Assembly: GCA_033807695.1 (NCBI GenBank)
Contig: CM066302.1
Span: 4,402,001-4,466,000, forward strand
Length of the DNA: 64,000 nucleotides
Direction: 5' to 3'
Source of the DNA: Daedaleopsis sinensis
Lineage: Eukaryota > Basidiomycota > Agaricomycetes > Polyporales > Polyporaceae
The translations under genes and the position numbers were made by a program. This document shows positions 57,119 to 64,000 of the stretch, piece by piece. Below the pieces are notes generated by a model. The model did not search any database, was not told where the DNA came from, and worked only from the letters and a program-made list of their open reading frames with translations. Numbering within the stretch: the first letter of the stretch is position 1; the number at the start of each line of letters is the position of its first letter.

Positions 57119-58295
57119 CTACGGGCTTGACGACTTTGCTGCCGCCAATGTCTGGTCCGCTGTGATCAACCCATTCATGAGTTCTGTCAGTTATTTACGC
57201 GGAATGAACGAAAGCTACTGAAATCCACTCACCCCGACTCTTGAATTTAGTGTTGTAGGTCGACTCGCTCACCCAGGACGGGTAGCGCATAGTGTCTGTG
57301 ACAACGAGTCGTCTGCCATCGTGGCGCTTGAATCCCGAACGAACCATCATCCAGTGGGGGGATCTCTCCATGTCCAGAGTGCGGAGCCATAACTGGCACT
57401 GGTTGGGCGAGCAGTGACAGTAGATGTCGCCTTCTCTTAACGAGGGACAATCTGAGAGTTGCTCAGGCGGATGATCTAGAGGAACGGATGATGAAGTTTG
57501 GAACCACGCGGTTCCCTGGTCACTACTCCCATCTTGGACGTGGCCTAACCCTCTGAACGCTCGAAAGTTTCGCTTGAGACTAGGGTCTGACTGGACACAC
57601 TGAGCGATAATGTCATCGGTAGCACACGCAATGCATGATCGCACATACCTCGCGATGGGACGATGTGCCAGGAAGTGGTGTTGTATACGAGGACGTCACG
57701 AGCGGAACCTTGACCGATCCTCCTGGGTCAGGTGTAGAAGATAAACCCTTCGCAAAACGGACGACGCGAGCCTTGGGGGAAGATCCGCGAGAGGGTGGCG
57801 CTGGTAAAGGCGTAGAGGAACGGGTGGAGGGCCGTGAATGAGTGCGCAACTGCTCGTCATCGGGCGCGTTGCGAACCCTAAGGCGATGGCATGAATGAAG
57901 ACACAATCCCGGGCGATAACAATTACTCACCGCGGTCCCGAGTGCCTTTCTAGCGTCCTAAGAATGATGGGTTCGAGTCCAGCTCGTACAATGGCCGGGG
58001 TAGGTGCGATGTATGCCAGGCGGGTAGTTTCCAGAGTACGCACGGCCGTACTAGCAAAAACACTGTGTGCATGTGGCATTTCGTGGACCCGACCTTTGAG
58101 CCGCATCGGAGCAAAAGTCTGTAGGTTGTCTTCCCGACTCCAGCGTCGTCTGAAGCAGGAGATGGTGCTCGCACATAGAGCGCAGATGAAGCCAAACGCG
58201 ATGAATAACAACAATTTATCGTCTCTGTGTGGGAGGTCGTCGACCCATTTGTCGGGGAGCCGTAGCAACAGCAAGTAACGTTGTAAAGGCAGCAT
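57119..58295 (-). CDS. Single-pass membrane protein of unknown function
   Basis: Four exons (57931-58295, 57649-57877, 57233-57599, 57119-57183; introns 53, 49 and 49 nt) close in phase to 341 aa. The N-terminus is hydrophobic (LQRYLLLLRL) and a clear helix (KLLLFIAFGFICALCASTISC) follows at about residues 27-47 with a basic FRRRW stop-transfer. Downstream: a helical stretch IVRAGLEPIILRTLERH, a Ser/Pro-rich linker, and a C-terminal region with clustered Cys/His (DIYCHCSPNQC) and LRTLDMERSPHW. This could be a degenerate zinc-binding or RING-like fold, but the ligand spacing is not that of a standard RING. I do not recognise the family. Confidence 0.6.
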
Positions 58296-60567
58296 GAGAC
58301 AACGATCTGTGTAGCAAGCTAATGAGGCCACGTCGAGGATGAGCGAAAGAAAAGGTTGACAATGACGTGGCTTCGTACGGCAACGGGCGCTCGGTACAGC
58401 ACGCATTGCTCCGAGCCAGCTCCGAGCTCTCGAGATTGATCATGAATTTTTCGACAAGCTGAAGGAGCCCAAGTACATAGCTAAGTACTTATATGGCGAT
58501 GTACGAGAACCACCGGTGACCCAATCTATTATCCGACGCAAGGTCCGGACTAGAAAATTTGTCCACCAACACTACCAGTGCGGCGGGCGGATCCGGACCA
58601 TTCCATCGCAAGGTCCTACTCTTCGTCCACGTATGTGCTCGCTTGCACACCGGCCGTACAGGGAAGGTGAACAGGTAATTTGGGCATGGCGATGACGGGG
58701 AGTCTGGGGTAATTAATGTCGAAAGTGCAAGTGCTGAAGAGGATAGGCCACAGAACTGAAAACACAAGGGTGTTACGAGCAAAGGTACATGGATTAGCAG
58801 CTTGAAGACGCATGTCGATGGAGGATGTGCGAGCACGCCGGCCGTAATTGAGACGCACCTGATCTGACCCAAACCGTGTTCTCTCATTCTCTTCGCGCCC
58901 TGTTCCCTTCCTCTTCTCTCTTTCCTTCCTCGCCTGGCAGGCGTGACAACCATCGTTGAACTTCACATTACTTCATCAGGTATCAGCGAGTCTTCCGCCT
59001 AGCAGTTGGTAAGCCTGTCAATGTACGCTCACGTAGTGAGTACATCTGCAATGTATACTGCGCAACATAAATTACTCACCTCCTGCGGTCATGACTCATG
59101 TCAGTCAACTCGCAACCCTCTCCAGCCTTGCCGGCATGCGGAACACCGTACTGCATCAAGTGGGCATCGACTGAAGTCGCTGTGTCGCTAACGGCGTGCA
59201 GCTGTCACGGCGCGATGCACCAGAGTGGACGAGGACGGTTGGTGGGGAGAACGGTTGGTGTGGGAGACGCGGAGGACGGTGAGGTCATCGCGCAAGCAGT
59301 GGGATGTATCGCTCAGTGGGGGGTGCGTGTCTTGTCGATCTTCTTCGAGGATGTGAGCAGAGCTACGACCAGACAGATCCTCGAGTTACGAGTATAATTG
59401 AGGACAGACATACCGCAAGCGTGCTGCACGGCGAGATGCGATGAGGTGTACGTCGCTGGTCGTCGGCATCCGCAGCTTGTTGAGTGTCCACCTCGGCCCT
59501 ACGCGAGTGCAGACGAATTGTTCGCCGGCACGAAGGTGACTGGAGACGGCGCGTTGCCATCGGGACATGCCACACCTATCTCCAACCCGAAACTGCCCCT
59601 CCATCCTGCTCCTGCTCCTGCTCCTGCTAGCTTGGATGGTGAACGGCCCGTCGTAGTTGACGCACACAGGAGCACGGTTGGACAGGGAGAGAGTACCAGA
59701 GGACGGCAATCACACCGGTGTAGATAGAAAAATGCGTGGAGCACGACCATCGATGCGAAACGAATGGGAAAGTGGCAGTGGACAGGGGTGCGTGCACGGT
59801 CTATCTTTGAATGTGACGGCGGAGAGTACCGCAGCCACACGAGGGAGAGCAGGCACATCTACGAGCGCAGACTGTATGTACTGACCGCCGCATTCCTCCG
59901 TGTCGACTGTGCTGATAGGGGTGAGATAGTTAGTTCGTGCGGTACCCTGTAAAGATATCACAACTTACTAGTAGCCGCGGGGCACGCCGATCAGAGCACC
60001 GTTCCCGAGACGTTCACCCGAAGGTGGGTGTACACCAACACTGCAGGGCAAATCAGTAACTACAGTACTCAGAGAGAGAGAGGGAGGAGGCGAACGATCT
60101 AGAATCACGAGATCGACTTGGATGGCCGAGCGCATGCGGCACAAGCGGCATACATACGATTGGAGAGCGCATGAGCCCGCCCTACCAGAGGTATCGGCAT
60201 GCTCGCAGCGGCATGATGCGGCACAAGTGAATGGTGAACGGGACTTGCCCCTCGCTCGCTCGCGCGTGGGCGACTCGTCCATATGCTTGTTCTACCTTGC
60301 TTTTCCTGGCTGTTGACGCGATACGGGAGTCGTCCAGCGAATCCGAAAGCGGGTCGTTCAGAATGGGTGATGCTCAAGCGGGTACTAGTGTGGGTGGGTA
60401 TGAGAATGTGAGCGACGCGGAGAGACGTAGTTGGCGATCAGCTTGAAGCTTGAAGATGAGAGGAAACTAGTCGGACTGCTGGAAGGCCGTTGGAAACTCC
60501 TTGATGACATAATCATTACCAGTCATCATAATCGGTTCTTATCCGTGAGAAGATCCGAATATTGTTG
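58296..60567. other. Intergenic, no supported gene
   Basis: Open frames on both strands (58,490-58,965 minus; 59,100-59,400 plus) lack domains and closed models. A short (GCTCCT)n run lies at 59,606-59,632. Upstream exons of the JmjC gene may lie in 60,100-60,560. Confidence 0.3.
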
Positions 60568-62983
60568 ATGTGCCAACTGGCGGTTGACTTCCGTATCCTC
60601 TGGCCCTCTGCTACCTATACTATCTCGATGCCTGTACATCTCATCCTGCAAACAACGGCGTGTCAAGGATTGCAGAACCAGCTGCGCCGATGTGATGGCG
60701 TGCCCTCTACCGTCACAGTGCCAAAATGTATCAATTGCCACCGTGGTGATTCCAAGCGTCAGTATCCCTTCATCAAGGAGTGGGACCGAAAGACTAGCGA
60801 GTCGTGTCTTTTTAAAGGTTGGTATAGCAATGTATAACTGCTTGGATGTGTCTGATGTTCGAACCACAGCTTTCAGATATGTCTCGTGGGATACAGAGCG
60901 CGAAGAACCGTCGTGCAGCTTCAGAGACGGTCGAGCACGCAAACAGATCTTTGTACGCGATGTATATAACCAGAAACATACCACACAGCTATTGCGGACC
61001 AAGCAGGTAGGTCATGAACTCTCTGGTATTCACTTCCCTGACTTCACTCAGAGATGTTATAGATAATAGCAGTGCCGTACCTCTTGCCAGAGCTATTGGA
61101 GGAACTTCAACTGTACGAAGATCTAGATCATCAAGGTCATGACGTTGTGTTCAGACCCGTAGATCCATCTGTCCGGGAGCTGTGCGGTATGTCCTTAAGG
61201 TGTTATACTGAGCAATTCAACGAGTCTTACGAGTCAGAATAGACTCGTGCGGTACTCGGATATTCTCCAAGAGTTGGTTTTGTTCAATGTGCGCGCAAGA
61301 GGTTTGTCATGCTTGCATGACTGTGGTGAGGTTCCTTCTATCTTCACAACCTCCCCTAATTCTCTGCGAGATAGTTTCGCTCTACCAGCGGAGAGCTTTG
61401 TCACGGAAAGAATCTTCTCATACGTCTCACGCGGTTTCGCCTAGAGGACATACAGCAGTTGGTTCGCGAAATGCAGTCCTTGCCAGCCCCACGGTAATGC
61501 ATCGCATTCCTATAGCCATAGGTCATTGACGTACGCTAAACCGATGTTGCTTCAGTCAAACTGTCGTCGCGGAAATCAAAGCTAGCAGGCACTATGAGCG
61601 ATTCACAAGATCTCAACTGACCGAGGAGAGGTTCACGACTCAGTGGTCGCATCGTCGGCCTTTTGTTGTGACAGGACTGACAGAGCTTCTACAATCACGG
61701 TGGACGCCACAGTCGTTCATCGCCCAGTACGGGGACGTGTCGTGCCAATTGGAGGACTGCGAGACCAAAGAAGTGCTAAACTCGACCGTTGGCTACTTCT
61801 TCTCGCTATTCGACCAGCCTCTCACATCAAATAAGCGAATCGTGAAGCTAAAAGTATGTCTACAGATTGTGATGAGATGCCACTCCTGAAAACTCATTCC
61901 AGGATTGGCCTCCTTCGGAACGTTTCAAGGACATGTTCCCTCAACTGCAGGAGGATTTCGAACGGGCGCTGCCGCTTCCTGATTACACGACCCCCACGGG
62001 TGTAAAGAACTTCGCCGCACACTTCCCTGATGATGCGAATCCCCCTGATCTGGGTAACCAATCCCCCGTGACACCCTCCGCTGCTACTGCCCTGACCATC
62101 TGACCATCAGGACCCAAAATGTACAACGCTTTGGCATCCATACCTGACGAAGCGCATTCGGGCTCAACCCGACTCCATTTAGACCTATCCGACGCTGTCA
62201 ACATCCTGACATATGCATCGAAGACCCGAGAAGGTCGTCCAGGTTTCGCGCTATGGCATATCTTCGCGCCCGAGGATGCAGATCGGATTAGGTCATATCT
62301 CCGAAACCGGTTGCCTCGAGGAGCACTTGTAGGCGACCCGATTCATAATCAAGACACATACCTCACGAACAGCATGCTCGATGAACTCGAACAGAACTAC
62401 CAGGTCCGCCCGCATACTATTCAGCAATATCTTGGCGAGGCCGTCTTCATCCCTGCGGGCTGTGCACATCAGGCAAGGCATCCTGGTATACGTATACAGT
62501 ACTGTTCCCTTGTTGATGCATGTCGTACACAGGTCGCTAATCAGGCGGATTGCATCAAGATCGCTTGCGACTTCATTAGCCCTCAGAGCGTTCACATCTG
62601 CGGTCAACTCAATGCAGAGTTCCGGACGCAGAGACTCGCACACAGGTGGCCAGACGACGTCATACCATTCACGTGGTTAATGTATTATACATGGCTCACC
62701 GCTGACTTCATCAAGGATACACTTGTATCACGGTGAGCTCTGACCGCATGCAATCTATCTTCAGATCTTGACAGCTACCATGCACAGTGACAGCACGAAC
62801 CAAGTAGAGCCAATCGCCCGTATAGCGAAATCATCGGCGGATCCGAAGGAATCCCTGAAGTTCTACTGCCCTTTATGCACTACGGGCGCCATAAACGAAT
62901 ATGAAGGAAGCAGTCGTTTCCAGTATCGAGCGGGATTGCTAAGCCATGTGTACGTGCACTACAAGGCTGATTCCGCTCTCTGA
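60568..62983 (+). CDS. KDM3-like JmjC histone demethylase
   Basis: Fe(II)/2-oxoglutarate oxygenase of the JHDM2/KDM3 type, expected to demethylate histone lysines in the nucleus. Ten exons (60568-60817, 60870-61006, 61063-61186, 61243-61325, 61375-61493, 61556-61853, 61903-62053, 62111-62472, 62533-62732, 62788-62983) all agree in phase, 639 aa. Order: CINCHRGDS and ESCLF (N-terminal Cys region), the KDM3 zinc finger (DSCGTRIF, WFCSMCAQEVCHAC), SHRRPFVVTGL, WTPQSFIAQYG, then the JmjC core with RLHLDLSDAVN (HxD iron ligands) and AVFIPAGCAHQ (second His), and a C-terminal C2H2 finger (CPLC..HVYVH). The iron triad is intact. The intron at 62473-62532 is GC..AG and is 60 nt, so retention keeps the frame. 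The start is uncertain; a further 5' exon is possible. Confidence 0.85.
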
Positions 62984-63239
62984 ACCAACGACTTACATGC
63001 GCCACTAGTGTCCAAGCTCATCACATAGCGATAGATCGCAAAGAAGCAGACAAATGTGCCAATCCCAAAGTCGGACCGCTTGCTCTCGCACGAAGGATCG
63101 TCAATATCGTTCGGCGTGATAGCAGAGTATGACATCGTGTGTATAATGAACAAGATTGAAGGTTCCTATGTCGCCCGACATCAGCCGCTTGCCTCCGCTC
63201 GTGACGCGCATCGGAAATGCCAGTTCACGGTGATGAAGC

Positions 63240-64000
63240 TTTGAAGCTTGGGCGCTATCTGCGAGGAGCTCCGCGTCGGTCACTTGCGGGTCGCCGCCCT
63301 CGGTGAGCGTCCCGAGCTGCGCCGCCTCTTGGAACGCTTCGCTCTACTGCGCGCGAGGATGCCGAACTTGGCTGCGAGTCCGGAGCCGACGAGGAGCGCG
63401 GTTGGCGCCGCGAGCCCAATTCCGCACAAGCAGGCGACGACGAAGACGGCGATAGCGAACTCGAGGGACTCTCAAGTGCGGTCGGCGATTGATGGGAGCG
63501 ACACACCCCAGCCTCCCACTTCGATGTCAAGATAATCTTCGGGAAGAGCGTGTGCACAGTTCTGAGTTCAGTGCCGTTGAATTGCAGAACTTTGCTCGGA
63601 GCGGGGATGACACTCACATAGTCTTCGTGTCCAGGAAGACCTTGTCGCCGACTTGCTTCTTAACGGGCCGCGACTCGTTTGACGGTAGCTCGCTCACTGG
63701 GGCCGCCCCATTTCCAGAAACGATCGTGCCGTCCGCGGGGGAGCTCGCTCCATGCAGCACACGCACGACATCGCTGACCTCGAGGAGCTCGACATCGACC
63801 TTCTCAACCCGGGTGCCCGGCTTCGACGGGCAGTTCCGCTCTTCGCTAGCGGCATCGCCCTTCTCCGCGTCGGCCGTGTCGTCCTGCACCGTGCTTGTCC
63901 GCGACAGCTGGCTGGGTGACGCGGCTGCGGACGTGGGGCGCAGCTTCCCGAGTGCTGTGATGGCGTCTGCTGTCCGGCCCTTGTTACAGGCTTCTAGGAA
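63240..64000 (-). pseudogene. P1B-type (copper) ATPase pseudogene, cut by the window end
   Basis: Functional members pump Cu(I) across Golgi-type membranes. On the minus strand from the window edge down to 63,618 the frame reads RTADAITALGKLRP, VELLEVSDVVRVLHG, SPADGTIVSG and SRPVKKQVGDKVFL, the actuator domain, but the TGES loop reads SNES. Then about 100 expected residues are missing. The next block (about 63,390-63,480) is AIAVFVVACLCGIGLAAP, where the CPC copper-binding motif is CLC, preceded in frame by a TGA. A frameshift follows near 63,345, then EAFQEAAQL joins GTLTEGG directly, so the phosphorylated Asp of DKTGT is deleted. Sequence ends in unrelated DNA by 63,240. The N-terminal part lies outside the window. 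Confidence 0.85.

Noticed and set aside
57965..57985. GGGTTCGAGTCCAGC resembling a tRNA T-arm
   Set aside because: No acceptor, D or anticodon arm pairs around it, and it lies inside a coding exon on the minus strand.

Overview
The window reads as nuclear DNA of an intron-rich filamentous basidiomycete, most likely an Agaricomycete. Genes are broken by many short introns (about 40-86 nt, GT..AG, one GC..AG). The recognisable genes (a fungal cytosol-type Mn superoxide dismutase, a KDM3-like JmjC protein, a Tnp2-type CMC/CACTA transposase) fit that group. No rRNA, tRNA, CRISPR or prokaryotic feature was seen. Exon borders were worked out by hand from splice signals, reading phase and comparison between paralogues; no database was searched.

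0.5-15.4 kb and 28.5-39.2 kb, minus strand: a tandem array of at least eleven genes for single-pass membrane proteins (called G1-G11 here). Most have a Ser/Thr/Pro-rich outer part, one transmembrane helix, a basic stop-transfer and a long disordered tail. Two sub-families are visible. G4-G8 share an SWG juxtamembrane motif followed by an intron and then a tail module built around DPxxDK, SWSVRSG and DVSS. G1-G3 and G9-G11 carry PPxY motifs in the tail, and G9-G11 end in or near APPMYxRx. G5 is broken by a stop codon at a Trp codon of the tail module. The gene G7 block (12.9-15.4 kb) and the G8 block (28.3-30.8 kb) are a segmental duplication.

15,381-27,585: a 12.2-kb CMC (CACTA-like) DNA transposon sits between the two duplicated blocks. 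It has 12-bp perfect inverted ends, a TACT target duplication, subterminal CATTG/CAATG clusters, a Tnp2-type transposase (plus) and a divergent companion gene (minus). Its left arm holds decayed pieces of host genes: an FKBP12-like prolyl isomerase and, less surely, an Sm D3-like protein.

39.2-49.9 kb: an intact Mn superoxide dismutase gene, then about 4 kb of tandem repeats. These are a degenerate TAG microsatellite, a 27-bp minisatellite with a higher-order period, and two GC-rich satellite-like arrays in which each unit carries a hairpin-forming palindrome. Between 47.1 and 49.9 kb only weak coding fragments are seen.

49.9-58.3 kb, minus strand: two paralogous genes for WD40 propellers with a C-terminal membrane anchor (resolved to 379 and 426 aa), a poorly resolved membrane-protein gene between them, and a 341-aa single-pass protein of unknown role. 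60.6-63.0 kb, plus strand: a KDM3-like histone demethylase with zinc finger, JmjC domain and a C-terminal C2H2 finger. 63.2-64.0 kb: a decayed P1B copper-type ATPase that runs off the window end.

Taken together the window looks like a fast-evolving accessory region, rich in membrane receptor-like families, tandem duplication and transposon activity, with a few conserved housekeeping genes (SOD, JmjC) embedded in it.
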